In this document: positions 18,823 through 29,278 of the stretch, piece by piece
Numbering within the stretch: position 1 is the stretch's first letter
Layout: every line of letters begins with the position of its first letter
From: Trabulsiella odontotermitis
GTDB lineage: Bacteria; Pseudomonadota; Gammaproteobacteria; Enterobacterales; Enterobacteriaceae
Assembly: GCF_001297775.1 (NCBI RefSeq)
Contig: NZ_LIFX01000012.1
Span: 43,706-107,705, forward strand
DNA: 64,000 nt
Direction: 5' to 3'
Notes under the pieces: model-generated
Databases searched by the model: none
The model's input: only the letters and a program-made list of their open reading frames with translations
What the model was told of the DNA's origin: nothing
Made by a program: the position numbers and the translations under genes

Positions 18823-19025
18823 CGGGTGTGTCCATGAATTGAAATAGAAAGATAATGCGTATTTATACTACTTACCGGCGCGATGCAAAGCCCCTTTCAC
18901 AGCAATCGTCCTGATAAAAACGTAACGACGCGTAAATGTAGAAAGTTTTCCTGTGATAAGCCATCCACTTTTGTGATCTGACGCTTATGATAGTCGCAGA
19001 GCGAATACTTTTTACGGAGCAGAAA

Positions 19026-19559
19026 ATGGTCGGAAAACGCGTTGTCATGGTCGTCGATATGCAAAATGGCGTTTTCGCCACGCCGCGCCTTAACCCGGAA
19101 CACTACATCGCGCAAATCAATCGCCTGACCCGCGTGGCGGATACCGTCATTTTCATCCAGCATGCGCAAGCGGGCGGGCTGGAAGAGGGGGGTGATGGGT
19201 TTGCCCTGCTGCCTGATCTGTGGCAACCGGACAATTCCCTGTACGTCACCAAAACTGCATGCGATGCCTTCTACCGCACGACGCTCGCCGATGTGCTTGC
19301 CGCGCATGACATTCACGCTTTCGTGATTTGCGGTTGCGCGACTGATTATTGTGTTGATACCACGATCCGAAACGGCGCCAGCCGTGGCTATGCCATCACC
19401 GTCGCCGAAGATGCTCACACCACCGCCAACCGACCCGCAGCGCCAGCCGAAACACTGATTGCCCATCATAACGATGTCTGGCGGGATCTTATCGTGCCCG
19501 ACAACCCCGTTTACGTGAAACCCGTCGAAACAATTCTACGGGAATGGTTGACGAACTAA
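19026..19559 (+). CDS. Isochorismatase-family cysteine hydrolase
   Basis: 177 residues from ATG 19026, preceded by CGGAGC at good spacing. An earlier in-frame ATG at 18987 lacks a ribosome site. The Asp-Lys-Cys catalytic triad is visible: D11 in VVDMQNG, K76 in VTKTACDAF and C109 in ATDYCVDTT. The fold is that of nicotinamidase and isochorismatase-like hydrolases. The substrate is unknown. It sits alone between ampH and sbmA and is absent at this position in E. coli K-12. Confidence 0.88.
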   Translation: MVGKRVVMVVDMQNGVFATPRLNPEHYIAQINRLTRVADTVIFIQHAQAGGLEEGGDGFALLPDLWQPDNSLYVTKTACDAFYRTTLADVLAAHDIHAFVICGCATDYCVDTTIRNGASRGYAITVAEDAHTTANRPAAPAETLIAHHNDVWRDLIVPDNPVYVKPVETILREWLTN

Positions 19560-19689
19560 GTCGCTAATTCCCGGTCTCATTGAGCGGTCTGACCGTTTGG
19601 TTCTCCCTGATTTATCGCAACGTCGCTGCGGTTGGGGACGTGTTGTCACAGCAATAGCCAGAACAAAAAGAAGTTAGCAGGAGAGTTAT

Positions 19690-20910
19690 ATGTTTAAGTC
19701 TTTTTTCCCAAAGCCGGGGCCGTTTTTCCTTTCGGCATTTATTTGGGCACTCATTGCCGTTGTCTTCTGGCAAGCGGGCGGAAGCGCGTTTTTTGAGCAG
19801 ATCGCGCATGTCAGCAATAAAGTTCCCATCAGCGCCGCGCGCTTCTGGTCCGGCAGTTATCTGTTGTTTTACGCCTATTACGCCTTTTGCGTGGCCGCAT
19901 TCGCCCTGTTCTGGTTCACGTACAGCCCGCATCGCTGGCAATACTGGTCGATTCTGGGCTCATCGCTGATCATCTTCGTGACCTGGTTTCTGGTGGAAGT
20001 GGGGGTTGCGGTTAACGCGTGGTACGCGCCGTTCTTCGATCTGATCCAGACCGCTCTCAGCTCGCCGCATAAAATCCCTATCGAACGGTTCTACACTGAA
20101 GTCGGGGTGTTTCTCGGTATCGCGTTGATTGCGGTCGTGGTCGGCGTGCTGAACAACTTTTTCATCAGCCACTATGTGTTCCGCTGGCGTACGGCGATGA
20201 ACGAATATTACATGACGCACTGGCAGCGCCTGCGTCACATCGAAGGGGCGGCGCAACGTGTGCAGGAAGACACCATGCGTTTTGCCTCTACGCTGGAAGA
20301 TATGGGCGTCAGCTTTATCCAGGCGGTGATGACGTTGATCGCCTTTCTGCCGGTACTGGTGGCGCTGTCGCCGCACGTTGAGGAATTGCCGATTGTCGGA
20401 CACATTCCCTACGGGCTGGTCATCGCGGCGATCGTCTGGTCATTGATGGGAACCGGTTTGCTGGCGGTAGTGGGGATTAAACTGCCCGGTCTGGCCTTTA
20501 AGAATCAGCGTGTGGAAGCGGCGTACCGTAAAGAGCTGGTGTATGGCGAGGACGATCCTGCTCGCGCCACGCCACCTACCGTTCGCGAGTTATTTGACGC
20601 TGTGCGCCGAAACTATTTCCGCCTCTATTTCCATTACATGTATTTCAACATCGCGCGCATTCTTTACCTGCAGGTGGATAACGTTTTCGGCGTGTTCCTG
20701 CTTTTCCCGTCAATTGTCGCGGGTACAATCACGCTGGGGCTGATGCAGCAGATCACCAACGCCTTTGGCCAGGTGCGGGGATCGTTCCAGTATCTCATCA
20801 GCTCGTGGACCACGCTGGTAGAGCTGATGTCCATCTACAAACGTCTGCGGAGTTTTGAGCGTGAACTGGATAACCCGGACAGCCAGCCCGTAACGCCATC
20901 TTTTAGCTAA
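19690..20910 (+). CDS. sbmA: Peptide antibiotic transporter SbmA
   Basis: 406 residues, as in E. coli. It is an inner-membrane, proton-driven dimeric importer of microcin B17, bleomycin and proline-rich peptides, related to the transmembrane part of ABC exporters but without an ATPase. Several long membrane helices are evident. The start follows AGGAGAG. The lipoprotein gene yaiW begins 13 bases after the stop, so the two form an operon. Confidence 0.97.
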   Translation: MFKSFFPKPGPFFLSAFIWALIAVVFWQAGGSAFFEQIAHVSNKVPISAARFWSGSYLLFYAYYAFCVAAFALFWFTYSPHRWQYWSILGSSLIIFVTWFLVEVGVAVNAWYAPFFDLIQTALSSPHKIPIERFYTEVGVFLGIALIAVVVGVLNNFFISHYVFRWRTAMNEYYMTHWQRLRHIEGAAQRVQEDTMRFASTLEDMGVSFIQAVMTLIAFLPVLVALSPHVEELPIVGHIPYGLVIAAIVWSLMGTGLLAVVGIKLPGLAFKNQRVEAAYRKELVYGEDDPARATPPTVRELFDAVRRNYFRLYFHYMYFNIARILYLQVDNVFGVFLLFPSIVAGTITLGLMQQITNAFGQVRGSFQYLISSWTTLVELMSIYKRLRSFERELDNPDSQPVTPSFS

Positions 20911-20923
20911 ACAGGGAAGCCTT

Positions 20924-22027
20924 ATGACCACTGCCGCATCACGTTTTTGTACTGCCTCGTTAACCCTGCTGGCAGGTGCCATCCTGAGCGCCTGTACCAG
21001 CAAAGCGCCTGAATTAAAGGAGGGCGAGAAGGTGGTTGATGTGGCGGCCGTGGTACGGCAAAAAATGCCTGCCAGCGTTAAAAACCGCGAGGCGTGGGCG
21101 CAGAACATGGCAAAAACTTTCGAAAGCCAGAAACTGGCGCCGACGGTAGAAAACGTCTGCTCGGTGCTGGCGGTGGCGCAGCAGGAGTCTAACTATCAGG
21201 CTGACCCCGCCGTGCCCGGGCTGAGTGGCATTGCCTGGAAAGAGATCGACCGGCGGGCGGCGCGTCTGCACATTCCGGCCATGCTGGTGCATACCGCGTT
21301 GAAAATAAAATCCCCGAACGGCAAAAGCTACAGCGAACGGCTGGACAACGTGAAAACGGAAAAGCAGCTCAGTGAGATTTTTGACGATTTCATCAACATG
21401 GTGCCGATGGGGCAAACGCTGTTCGGATCGCTGAACCCGGTCCACACCGGTGGCCCGATGCAGGTCAGCATCGCGTTTGCCGAGGCGCATACGGACGGTT
21501 ATCCGTGGGAAATGGCGGGAACGGTGCGACAGGAGGTCTTTTCCCTGCGCGGCGGTCTGTGGTTTGGCACGTATCATTTGCTGAACTATCCGGCGAATTA
21601 CAGTGAGCCGCTGTATCGCTTTGCGGATTTTAATGCCGGATGGTACGCCAGCCGTAACGCCGCGTTCCAGAATGCCGTCAGCAAGGTCACGGGGGTGAAG
21701 CTGGCGCTCGACGGCGATCTGATCCGCTACGACAGCGATGAACCGGGCACAACGGAAATGGCGGTGCGCAAACTGGCGTCGCGCCTGTCGTTAAGCAACA
21801 GCGAGATCCATCGTCAGTTACAGAAAGGCGACAGTCTGGCGTTTGAAAAGACAGCGGTTTACGAAGGGGTATTCAGACTGGCGGAAGCGAAGACCGGGAA
21901 AGTGCTGCCGAAAGCCGTACTGCCGGGCATCCAGCTTGAGAGCCCGAAGATCACGCGTAATCTCACCACGGCGTGGTTCGCAAAACGCGTTGATGACCGT
22001 CGGGCCCGTTGTATGGCGCAGAATTAA
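20924..22027 (+). CDS. yaiW: Outer-membrane lipoprotein YaiW
   Basis: 367 residues. The lipobox is LSAC with the modified Cys at residue 24. It has the DUF1615 domain of surface-exposed YaiW, which co-operates with SbmA in uptake of some proline-rich peptides. It is the second gene of the sbmA operon. Its last four bases overlap the convergent yaiY stop. Confidence 0.95.
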   Translation: MTTAASRFCTASLTLLAGAILSACTSKAPELKEGEKVVDVAAVVRQKMPASVKNREAWAQNMAKTFESQKLAPTVENVCSVLAVAQQESNYQADPAVPGLSGIAWKEIDRRAARLHIPAMLVHTALKIKSPNGKSYSERLDNVKTEKQLSEIFDDFINMVPMGQTLFGSLNPVHTGGPMQVSIAFAEAHTDGYPWEMAGTVRQEVFSLRGGLWFGTYHLLNYPANYSEPLYRFADFNAGWYASRNAAFQNAVSKVTGVKLALDGDLIRYDSDEPGTTEMAVRKLASRLSLSNSEIHRQLQKGDSLAFEKTAVYEGVFRLAEAKTGKVLPKAVLPGIQLESPKITRNLTTAWFAKRVDDRRARCMAQN

Positions 22028-22326
22028 TGGTATCGGCGCCAGCGAAGGAACAGGGCTATCACGCCAAGCAGAGCGCAGCCTGCGAGGAAGGGCACTAAAC
22101 CAAACAGCGTGCCGACCGCAAGACCCATCTCCACGCGCGGGCGACCGGTATCCTGCATTTGCATCAGATGTTCATAGACGCCTGGTGCATGTACCAGCAT
22201 GTTGAGGAGTTGAGCGCCTGCCCAAAAGCATAACAATACAAACAACGCATAGGCGATATTGCCTGGCGCGGAAGATTCCCTTTTTTTCCCACTGATAATG
22301 GGTTTCGACATGGAGAAATCTGTCAT
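22024..22326 (-). CDS. yaiY: Inner-membrane protein YaiY (DUF2755)
   Basis: 100 residues with two hydrophobic helices ([15 protein letters not shown] and [17 protein letters not shown]) separated by the conserved HAPGVYE...TGRPRVE stretch. It is clearly the E. coli YaiY family. No function is known. The 250 bases up to yaiZ hold the divergent promoters and nothing else I can see. Confidence 0.93.
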   Translation of the reverse strand: MTDFSMSKPIISGKKRESSAPGNIAYALFVLLCFWAGAQLLNMLVHAPGVYEHLMQMQDTGRPRVEMGLAVGTLFGLVPFLAGCALLGVIALFLRWRRYH

Positions 22327-22578
22327 ATACGCCTCCCGGACATATGGTGCTGGATTCCTGTCCAGTGAATATGACTTAAGTGTGACAGTGGTTGTCGTTT
22401 GTCAATATCAGATTTATGGTAATTTCTGCTCAGGAATCGTCTTAGATGATGGAATTTTGTTGGTGATCACAAATGCGTCAACGCAGGTTAATCTGACAAC
22501 TTTTTCAGATTTGTCGCGGGTTACGCAGACGGTCGGGGCGGAATATGTGATGATACGATTTTCTACTCTGGAGCGACC

Positions 22579-22791
22579 ATGAACCTGCCTGTAAAAATCC
22601 GCCGCGACTGGCATTACTACGCGTTTGCGATTGGCCTGATCTTTATTCTGAACGGTGTTGTCGGGCTGCTTGGCTTTGAAGCGAAGGGCTGGCAGACGTA
22701 CGCGGTCGGTCTGGTGACCTGGGTGGTAAGCTTCTGGCTGGCGGGCATGATTATTCGTCGTCGCCCGGACGACGAAACCCCGGCGGAGTAA
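22579..22791 (+). CDS. yaiZ: Inner-membrane protein YaiZ (DUF2754)
   Basis: 70 residues, nearly identical to E. coli YaiZ (begins MNLPVKIRRDWHYYAFAIGL). There are two membrane helices and a charged C-terminus. The ribosome site GGAG is close upstream. Function is unknown. It converges on ddlA with a hairpin between them. Confidence 0.95.
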   Translation: MNLPVKIRRDWHYYAFAIGLIFILNGVVGLLGFEAKGWQTYAVGLVTWVVSFWLAGMIIRRRPDDETPAE

Positions 22792-22818
22792 CGCCAGGCA
22801 ACTAAGCGCTGCCTGGCG
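22792..22818. terminator. Bidirectional hairpin between yaiZ and ddlA
   Basis: CGCCAGGCA (22792-22800) and TGCCTGGCG (22810-22818) form a perfect 9-bp stem directly after the yaiZ stop and six bases past the ddlA stop. Confidence 0.75.
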
Positions 22819-22824
22819 ATGGAT

Positions 22825-23919
22825 TTACATGGACGTTTTCAGTGCGCTGTCGGCCTGATGGCGTTCCAGCGCCAGTTCAATCAGACGGGTAATCAGCGAG
22901 GTGTAGTCCAGCCCGCTGGCCTGCCACAGTTTCGGGTACATGCTGATATTGGTAAAGCCGGGCAGAGTATTGATTTCATTGATAATGACGTCGTTATCCG
23001 CCGTCAGGAAGACATCGACGCGCGCCATGCCGCTACAGCCCAGTGTCTGATAGGCTTTGACCGCAATATCACGGATCTTGTCGTTAACGTCCGGGGCGAT
23101 GGCCGCCGGAATCACCACTTTCGCGCCATTATCATCAATGTATTTCGTGTCATAGGCGTAGAACTCGCTATTGAGCACGATCTCGCCGCAGGTGCTGGCT
23201 TGCGGGAAGTCATTGCCTAACACCGCACACTCAATTTCGCGCCCCTTAATTCCCTGTTCAACCACCACTTTATGGTCAAATTCAAAGGCCAGCGCGACAG
23301 CCTGATGATACTGCGCTTCGCTGGTGACTTTGCTGACGCCAACGGAGGAACCCTGGTTCGCCGGTTTTACAAACAACGGCAAACCGAGTTGCGCTTCAAC
23401 GTCGGCAAAGTGAATACGATCGCGATTCGCGCGGGTCAGTGTAATGAACGGTGCGATAGCCAGCCCGGCGTCGCGCAGCAGGCGCTTGGTGACGTCTTTG
23501 TCCATGCAGGCGGCCGAGCCGAGCACATCAGAACCCACGTAGGGGAGGTTAGCCATGCGCAGCATACCCTGCAGCGAACCATCTTCGCCCAGCGTGCCGT
23601 GAACAATCGGGAAAATGACATCAATGGCGGGCAGCGGCTGACCGTTATCCGCGTCGATCAGTTGTTGTACGGCTTTACCTGGAATTTGCGCCAGCGTGAC
23701 GTCAGAAGGGCGCAGCGCGATGTGCGCGGGATCCTGCGCGTTTAACAGATAGTTGCTGGCATCGTTGATATGCCACTGGCCTTGCTTATCGATCCCAAGC
23801 AGGGTCACATCAAACTTTGTTTTATCAATTGCCTCGACGATGTTTTTCGCCGACTGCAACGACACTTCGTGTTCTGCTGATTTACCACCAAAAACAATGC
23901 CCACCCGCAACTTTGCCAT
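22825..23919 (-). CDS. ddlA: D-alanine--D-alanine ligase A
   Basis: 364 residues from ATG 23919 ([12 protein letters not shown]), the E. coli length. An in-frame ATG at 23931 would add four residues. It joins two D-Ala molecules with ATP for peptidoglycan precursor synthesis. The ATP-grasp fold is shown by [11 protein letters not shown] at the N-terminus, [15 protein letters not shown] in the centre and [16 protein letters not shown] near the C-terminus. Cytosolic. Confidence 0.97.
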   Translation of the reverse strand: MAKLRVGIVFGGKSAEHEVSLQSAKNIVEAIDKTKFDVTLLGIDKQGQWHINDASNYLLNAQDPAHIALRPSDVTLAQIPGKAVQQLIDADNGQPLPAIDVIFPIVHGTLGEDGSLQGMLRMANLPYVGSDVLGSAACMDKDVTKRLLRDAGLAIAPFITLTRANRDRIHFADVEAQLGLPLFVKPANQGSSVGVSKVTSEAQYHQAVALAFEFDHKVVVEQGIKGREIECAVLGNDFPQASTCGEIVLNSEFYAYDTKYIDDNGAKVVIPAAIAPDVNDKIRDIAVKAYQTLGCSGMARVDVFLTADNDVIINEINTLPGFTNISMYPKLWQASGLDYTSLITRLIELALERHQADSALKTSM

Positions 23920-24191
23920 CTCAACATTCATCCGCTAAAAAACTCAAAGCACATACCATACCACGCCAATTTCGGCGCTTCTGCCATAATCTTTAAAGCA
24001 TTCATTTCTCTGCGCGGCGCTGAGGACAACGCGCTGCGAAAGGAGAAAATAAACGTGATAAAGTTCACAAAATTATGTAGAGGAAAGATAAAAACCCGAA
24101 TTTATCCGCAGCGCATCTAACGCAATATTTTCCGGTCAGTGTATTGCTAAGCTGGCTAACCAACTTATAAGGTGAATGAAAACGCGCAGTT

Positions 24192-25385
24192 ATGGAATCC
24201 TGGAAGGTTAACCTCATCTCAGTCTGGTTTGGGTGTTTTTTTACCGGGCTGGCTATCAGCCAAATCTTGCCGTTTCTTCCCCTGTATGTTTCACAGCTGG
24301 GCGTAACGTCTCACGAAGCCCTGTCGATGTGGTCCGGGTTAACCTTCAGCGTCACGTTTCTGGTTTCTGCCATCGTTTCCCCAATGTGGGGCAGCCTCGC
24401 GGACCGTAAAGGTCGTAAGCTCATGCTGCTGCGTGCGTCGCTCGGCATGGCGATAGCGATCCTGCTACAGGCGTTTGCCACCAATGTCTGGCAACTGTTT
24501 ATTCTGCGCGCGATTATGGGGCTGACTTCCGGGTATATTCCGAATGCGATGGCGCTCGTCGCCTCTCAGGTGCCGCGGGAGCGCAGCGGCTGGGCACTCA
24601 GTACGCTGTCGACGGCGCAAATTAGCGGCGTGATAGGCGGTCCGTTGCTGGGCGGGTTTCTGGCGGACCACGTCGGTCTGCGGATGGTGTTTTTTATCAC
24701 GGCGATCCTGCTTACCGTCAGTTTTCTGGTCACGCTGTTCCTCATTAAAGAGAGCGCCCGCCCGTCCATCAGCAAAGCGGAGCGTCTGAGTGGCAAAGCG
24801 GTATTTGCCACCTTGCCGTATCCGGGGCTGGTGATTTGTCTGTTTGTCACGACGATGGTCATTCAGCTATGTAATGGTTCCATTGGCCCGATTCTGGCGT
24901 TGTTTATTAAATCCATGGCGCCCGACAGCAATAACATTGCGTTCCTCAGCGGGATGATCGCCTCTGTGCCGGGTATTTCCGCGCTGATCTCCGCGCCGCG
25001 GCTGGGTAAACTGGGTGATCGTATTGGTACCGGGCGCATTCTCCTCGCCACGCTGTGCTGTGCGGTGGTGATGTTTTTCGCCATGTCATTTGTGACCTCG
25101 CCATTGCAACTCGGTATTCTGCGTTTCTTATTAGGCTTTGCCGATGGCGCAATGCTGCCGGCAGTACAAACGCTGCTGCTCAAATATTCCAGCGACCAGG
25201 TAACGGGACGTATATTCGGTTATAACCAGTCGTTTATGTATCTGGGGAATGTCGCCGGTCCGTTAATGGGCGCTTCTGTATCGGCGATGGCAGGTTTCCG
25301 TTGGGTATTTGTCGCGACGGCTATTGTGGTGCTGATAAACTTATTCCCGCTTCGCTTTGCGCTGCGCCGCGCGGCCAGAAAATAA
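24192..25385 (+). CDS. MdtG-like MFS drug:H+ antiporter
   Basis: 397 residues with 12 predicted membrane helices. The MFS signature [15 protein letters not shown] follows helix 2, and motif GRLGDRIG-like [14 protein letters not shown] follows helix 8. It is clearly related to E. coli MdtG (shared NMWSGL-like, GMIASVPG and [11 protein letters not shown] segments) but diverged, and lies at a different locus from mdtG, so it is a paralogue. Substrates are unknown. It is inserted between ddlA and iraP compared with E. coli K-12. The ribosome site is weak. Confidence 0.87.
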   Translation: MESWKVNLISVWFGCFFTGLAISQILPFLPLYVSQLGVTSHEALSMWSGLTFSVTFLVSAIVSPMWGSLADRKGRKLMLLRASLGMAIAILLQAFATNVWQLFILRAIMGLTSGYIPNAMALVASQVPRERSGWALSTLSTAQISGVIGGPLLGGFLADHVGLRMVFFITAILLTVSFLVTLFLIKESARPSISKAERLSGKAVFATLPYPGLVICLFVTTMVIQLCNGSIGPILALFIKSMAPDSNNIAFLSGMIASVPGISALISAPRLGKLGDRIGTGRILLATLCCAVVMFFAMSFVTSPLQLGILRFLLGFADGAMLPAVQTLLLKYSSDQVTGRIFGYNQSFMYLGNVAGPLMGASVSAMAGFRWVFVATAIVVLINLFPLRFALRRAARK

Positions 25386-25585
25386 TACTCGCGCTGTCGT
25401 AAACTATTTTCTTATAATATCCAACAACAACACAGGCGTTGGATCATTTTTGTCGCCATAGAAACGTTTCGCTATTGCTTTCACCTGACATTTTGTCTAT
25501 TTCATGCAAAATAGATACGACTTTTATCAGGCATGTCCGGAAAACTGTGTTAATGTCAAAACACTTCTGAAAAGGAAATAGCGCC

Positions 25586-25846
25586 ATGAAAAATCTTATT
25601 GCAGAGTTGTTGGTGAAACTTGCTGAAAAAGAAGAGGAAGCGAAAGAGTTGACCGCACAAGTCGAGGCGCTGGAAATAGTCGTGACCGCGCTTATCCGGC
25701 ATATGGAAAAGAATCAATTCGAAGCGCTGGTGACGGATGTCGAATCCGCGCTGGATCAGGCCGATCCCCGGGCTTACGTGTCAGAACGCGATACGGAAAT
25801 CTTAAGGCAATATCTAAATAAGTTGTTACGGCATCCGCGTAGCTAA
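25586..25846 (+). CDS. iraP: Anti-adaptor protein IraP
   Basis: 86 residues, equal to E. coli IraP. It binds RssB and so protects the stress sigma factor RpoS from ClpXP degradation. An N-terminal coiled coil ([24 protein letters not shown]) is conserved, while the C-terminal half has diverged more. In E. coli it is induced by phosphate starvation through ppGpp, and in Salmonella by PhoP. It lies directly before phoA. Confidence 0.93.
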   Translation: MKNLIAELLVKLAEKEEEAKELTAQVEALEIVVTALIRHMEKNQFEALVTDVESALDQADPRAYVSERDTEILRQYLNKLLRHPRS

Positions 25847-25870
25847 CGCGTCGCGCTGACGTAGCGGATG

Positions 25871-25888
25871 CTGTCATAAGAGTGTCAT
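25871..25888 (+). promoter_or_regulatory. PhoB box of phoA
   Basis: CTGTCATAAGAGTGTCAT contains two direct 7-base CTGTCAT/GTGTCAT units 11 bases apart, the PhoB consensus. A TATAAA -10-like element lies at 25897-25902, placing the box in the -35 region as in E. coli phoA. Confidence 0.85.
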
Positions 25889-25948
25889 CTGCCTTTTATA
25901 AAGTCTCCTTGTTTTTTAAAAAGTATTTATTACATGGAGAAGATAAAA

Positions 25949-27364
25949 GTGAGATACAGCGCAATATTCATCGCATTATTACCTCTGCTTACCGCTCCGG
26001 TTATTGGTGCCGAAACGACATCAACGGCAGTGCTGGATAATCGTGCCGCGCAGGGGGATATCACTACGCCTGGCGGAGCCCGTCGTTTATCCGCTGATCA
26101 GACCGAAGCGATCCGCGCATCAATTAACAGTGGCCAGGCCAAAAATATTATTTTGCTGATTGGCGACGGTATGGGTGATTCAGAAATTACGGCTGCCCGA
26201 AATTATGCTGAAGGGGCTGGCGGTTATTTTAAAGGGATTGATGCATTGCCCCTCACTGGTCAATACACGCATTACGCATTAGATAAGAAAACCGGTAAAC
26301 CGGATTACGTAACGGATTCCGCCGCTTCCGCCACCGCATGGAGTACCGGGGTGAAAACCTATAACGGTGCGCTGGGTGTGGATATTCACGAAAAAGATCA
26401 CACCACGATCCTCGAAATGGCAAAAGCGGCTGGTTTGAAAACCGGTAACGTCTCTACGGCGGAATTACAGGATGCAACGCCCGCGGCGTTGGTTTCGCAC
26501 GTCACGTCGCGCAAATGCTACGGTCCGGGCGTGACCAGCGAGCAATGTCCGGGTAATGCGCTGGAAAAAGGCGGTAAAGGCTCGATTACCGAACAACTGC
26601 TGAATGCGCGTGCTGACGTCACGCTGGGCGGCGGCGCGAAAACCTTCTCCGAAACGGCGACGGCGGGCGAATGGCAGGGCAAAACGCTGCGTGAGCAGGC
26701 ACAGGCGCGTGGCTACCAGTTAGTCAGCGACGCAAGCTCACTGGCTGCTATCACCGAAGCTAATCAGGATAAACCGCTGCTGGGTCTGTTCTCTGACGGT
26801 AACATGCCGGTGCGCTGGGAAGGGCCGAAAGCCTCTTTCCATGGCAACATCGACAAACCGGCCGTGACCTGCACGCCAAATCCGAAACGTGGCGCGAGCG
26901 TGCCGACGCTGGCGCAAATGACCGAAAAGGCCATTTCCCTGCTCAGCAATGGCGAGAAAGGTTTCTTCCTGCAGGTTGAAGGCGCGTCCATTGATAAGCA
27001 GGATCACGCGGCAAATCCGTGTGGTCAGATTGGCGAGACCGTCGATCTCGACGAAGCCGTGCAAAAGGCGCTGGAATTTGCCAAAAAAGACGGCAATACG
27101 CTGGTGATTGTCACCGCTGACCATGCGCACGCCAGCCAGATCATCCCCGCCGACACCAAAGCCCCTGGCCTGTCGCAGGCGCTGAACACCAAAGACGGTG
27201 CGGTAATGGCAATGACGTACGGCAACTCTGAAGAAGAGTCGATGGAGCATACCGGTGCGCAGCTTCGCATCGCCGCGTATGGTCCGCATGCCGCGAATGT
27301 CATCGGCTTAACCGATCAGACCGATCTCTTCTACACCATGAAAGACGCGCTTGCGCTGAAATAA
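25949..27364 (+). CDS. phoA: Alkaline phosphatase
   Basis: 471 residues from GTG 25949, the length of E. coli PhoA, which also starts with GTG. The upstream ATG at 25934 overlaps the GGAGAAG ribosome site. It is a periplasmic Zn/Mg phosphomonoesterase releasing phosphate from organic esters. The signal peptide ends near IGA|ET. The metal and nucleophile motif is visible in GDGMGDSE and [12 protein letters not shown] (catalytic Ser). The disulfide cysteines are in SRKCYGP, EQCPG, VTCTPN and NPCGQ. It is controlled by the PhoB box upstream and followed by a strong terminator. Confidence 0.97.
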   Translation: MRYSAIFIALLPLLTAPVIGAETTSTAVLDNRAAQGDITTPGGARRLSADQTEAIRASINSGQAKNIILLIGDGMGDSEITAARNYAEGAGGYFKGIDALPLTGQYTHYALDKKTGKPDYVTDSAASATAWSTGVKTYNGALGVDIHEKDHTTILEMAKAAGLKTGNVSTAELQDATPAALVSHVTSRKCYGPGVTSEQCPGNALEKGGKGSITEQLLNARADVTLGGGAKTFSETATAGEWQGKTLREQAQARGYQLVSDASSLAAITEANQDKPLLGLFSDGNMPVRWEGPKASFHGNIDKPAVTCTPNPKRGASVPTLAQMTEKAISLLSNGEKGFFLQVEGASIDKQDHAANPCGQIGETVDLDEAVQKALEFAKKDGNTLVIVTADHAHASQIIPADTKAPGLSQALNTKDGAVMAMTYGNSEEESMEHTGAQLRIAAYGPHAANVIGLTDQTDLFYTMKDALALK

Positions 27365-27370
27365 TGGCAA

Positions 27371-27407
27371 ACCCGGCAGTGAAAATGCGCTGCCGGGTGG
27401 TTTTTTT
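27371..27407 (+). terminator. Rho-independent terminator of phoA
   Basis: ACCCGGCAG (27371-27379) pairs with CTGCCGGGT (27390-27398), followed by a run of seven T at 27401-27407. Confidence 0.92.
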
Positions 27408-27456
27408 GCCGTAACCGACCAGACTTACAGGGAATAACTCTCAGAAGGATGGTCCG

Positions 27457-27774
27457 ATGAAAATTGCATTACTGGTGACGTTGCTCTGTGGCATGGTGAT
27501 GACGACGGTGAGCGCGGCGGAGAAAACCTTAACGCCGCAGCAGCAGAGAATGACGACCTGCAACCAGCAGGCGACCGCCAAAGCGCTGAAAGGCGATGCG
27601 CGGAAAACCTATATGAGTGATTGCCTGAAGAATGGCGCATCGGCGTCAAACGAGAAAAGCCTGACGCCGCAGCAACAGAAAATGCGTGAATGTAATTCGC
27701 AGGCGACACAGCAGTCACTTAAAGGTGACGATCGCAGTAAGTTTATGAGTGCCTGCCTGAAGAAACAGGGTTAA
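27457..27774 (+). CDS. psiF: Phosphate starvation-inducible protein PsiF
   Basis: 105 residues with a signal peptide (cleavage near SAA|EK). The mature protein is two copies of a PsiF repeat: LTPQQQ(R/K)M..CN(Q/S)QAT...LKGD.R..(Y/F)MS.CLK, each with two Cys. It is periplasmic, and function is unknown. Position after phoA matches E. coli, where it is phosphate-starvation induced. Confidence 0.95.
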   Translation: MKIALLVTLLCGMVMTTVSAAEKTLTPQQQRMTTCNQQATAKALKGDARKTYMSDCLKNGASASNEKSLTPQQQKMRECNSQATQQSLKGDDRSKFMSACLKKQG

Positions 27775-27781
27775 CGCTTAT

Positions 27782-27818
27782 CGCGTCGGGTGAGCGGTTT
27801 ACGGTTTCACCCGACGCG
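27782..27818. terminator. Bidirectional terminator hairpin, psiF / proC
   Basis: CGCGTCGGGTGA (27782-27793) and TCACCCGACGCG (27807-27818) form a perfect 12-bp stem in the 53-base gap between the convergent psiF and proC genes. E. coli has dgcC (adrA) in this gap. Confidence 0.85.
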
Positions 27819-27827
27819 TTCTCCGCA

Positions 27828-28637
27828 TCAGGATTTGCTCAGTTGTTCCGATTTTTCCATGCATTTCACCATCGCTTCCATCACCGCGGCACGGAATCCT
27901 CGCTCTTCCAGAACGCGAACGGCCTCAATGGTGGTGCCTGCAGGCGAGCAGACCATATCTTTCAGCTCGCCGGGGTGTTTGCCTGTTTCCAGCACCATTT
28001 TGGCGGAGCCCATCACCGCCTGCGCGGCAAATTTATAGGCCTGCGCGCGTGGCATACCGCCCAGCACGGCGGCGTCGGCCATCGCTTCGATAAACATGAA
28101 AACGTAAGCCGGTGCAGAGCCGCTGACGCCAACTACCGGGTGGATCATTGGTTCGGCAATCACTTCCGCTTCGCCAAAGCAGCGGAAAATGTTCAGCACA
28201 TCGGCGGTATCTTCCGGCGTCACCAGCGCGTTTGGCGTCACCGAGGTCATACCGGCGTTCACCAGCGACGGGGTATTCGGCATCGCACGGACGATTTTAC
28301 GATCGTGGCCCAGCGCGCGCGCCAGTTGTTCCAGCGTGACGCCTGCCGCGATGGAGACGACGAGAGAATCTTTATTCAGGCTGGAGGCGATATCGCTCAG
28401 CACTTTGACCATGATGCCCGGTTTTACGGCGCCAAAGACGATGTCCGCAATCTGCGCGACTTCCTGAGCACTCTGCGCGGCGTTGATTCCGAACTCATCA
28501 TGCAGGGCGGCCACTTTGTCCGGCGATGGGGTATACACCCAAATCTGCCCAGGCATGACCTGCCCACTGGCGATAAGCCCACCGAGAATGGCTTTGCCCA
28601 TATTGCCGCAGCCGATAAAACCGATCTTCTTCTCCAT
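27828..28637 (-). CDS. proC: Pyrroline-5-carboxylate reductase
   Basis: 269 residues from ATG 28637, preceded by a GTG one codon earlier; the ATG matches the E. coli start. It reduces pyrroline-5-carboxylate to proline with NAD(P)H. The Rossmann motif GFIGCGNMGKAILGGL is at residues 6-21, and the family signature PAYVFMFIEAMADAAV..G is present in the C-terminal half. Cytosolic. Confidence 0.97.
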   Translation of the reverse strand: MEKKIGFIGCGNMGKAILGGLIASGQVMPGQIWVYTPSPDKVAALHDEFGINAAQSAQEVAQIADIVFGAVKPGIMVKVLSDIASSLNKDSLVVSIAAGVTLEQLARALGHDRKIVRAMPNTPSLVNAGMTSVTPNALVTPEDTADVLNIFRCFGEAEVIAEPMIHPVVGVSGSAPAYVFMFIEAMADAAVLGGMPRAQAYKFAAQAVMGSAKMVLETGKHPGELKDMVCSPAGTTIEAVRVLEERGFRAAVMEAMVKCMEKSEQLSKS

Positions 28638-28747
28638 CACGTTCTCCCTCAGCTCGTTTTATAGCGATATAGCTTAACATCTTGTGACTATCTCTGGCGG
28701 GAAAAGCACGAGATAATAGCCCGCAGACAGGATCTACAGGAGTCACA

Positions 28748-29206
28748 ATGGCTATTTGGGTTGATGCGGACGCGTGTCCGAACGTCATCAAGGATATTCT
28801 TTTTCGTGCCGCCGAGCGGACGCAAATCCCGCTCACGCTGGTGGCGAACCAGAATTTGCGGGTGCCGCCATCGCGCGTTATCCGGACGCTGCGGGTGGCC
28901 GCCGGGTTTGACGTCGCGGATAACGAGATCGTGCGGCTGTGCCAGCCCGGCGATCTGGTGATCACCGCGGATATTCCGCTGGCGGCGGAAGTGCTGGCGA
29001 AAGGCGGCGTGGCGCTTAATCCACGCGGCGAACGATACAGTGAAGCGACGATCCGCGAACGGTTGACGATGCGTGATTTTATGGACACACTCCGCGCCAG
29101 TGGTATTCAGACTGGCGGCCCGGACAGCTTATCGCAGCGCGACCGGCAGCAGTTTGCCGCCGAGCTGGAAAAATGGCTACTTAGCGTCAAACGCCAGCAG
29201 GGCTAA
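28748..29206 (+). CDS. yaiI: UPF0178 family protein YaiI
   Basis: 152 residues, equal to E. coli YaiI. It begins [18 protein letters not shown] with conserved Asp and Cys; the fold class is PIN/NYN-like, so a nuclease role has been suggested for the family but is untested. The segment [12 protein letters not shown] is also conserved. Its promoter is shared with the divergent proC. Confidence 0.93.
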   Translation: MAIWVDADACPNVIKDILFRAAERTQIPLTLVANQNLRVPPSRVIRTLRVAAGFDVADNEIVRLCQPGDLVITADIPLAAEVLAKGGVALNPRGERYSEATIRERLTMRDFMDTLRASGIQTGGPDSLSQRDRQQFAAELEKWLLSVKRQQG

Positions 29207-29255
29207 TCACCGCGGGCGTCAGGGCCACAGGGCTTGTCAAAAGCTGGCGCTTTCA

Positions 29256-29273
29256 TGTAATGTTGCCGAAACA
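29256..29273 (+). promoter_or_regulatory. Weak TyrR box upstream of aroL
   Basis: TGTAAT-N6-GAAACA keeps the invariant G and C at 14-base separation but departs from TGTAAA-N6-TTTACA elsewhere. E. coli aroL also has multiple TyrR boxes. Confidence 0.45.
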
Positions 29274-29278
29274 TAAAT

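Noticed and set aside
22259-22582. 107-codon plus ORF between yaiY and yaiZ
   Set aside because: Overlaps yaiY antisense and the yaiZ promoter, with no family or ribosome site.
25934-25948. ATG start for phoA
   Set aside because: It overlaps the ribosome site; GTG 25949 gives the exact E. coli length and start.
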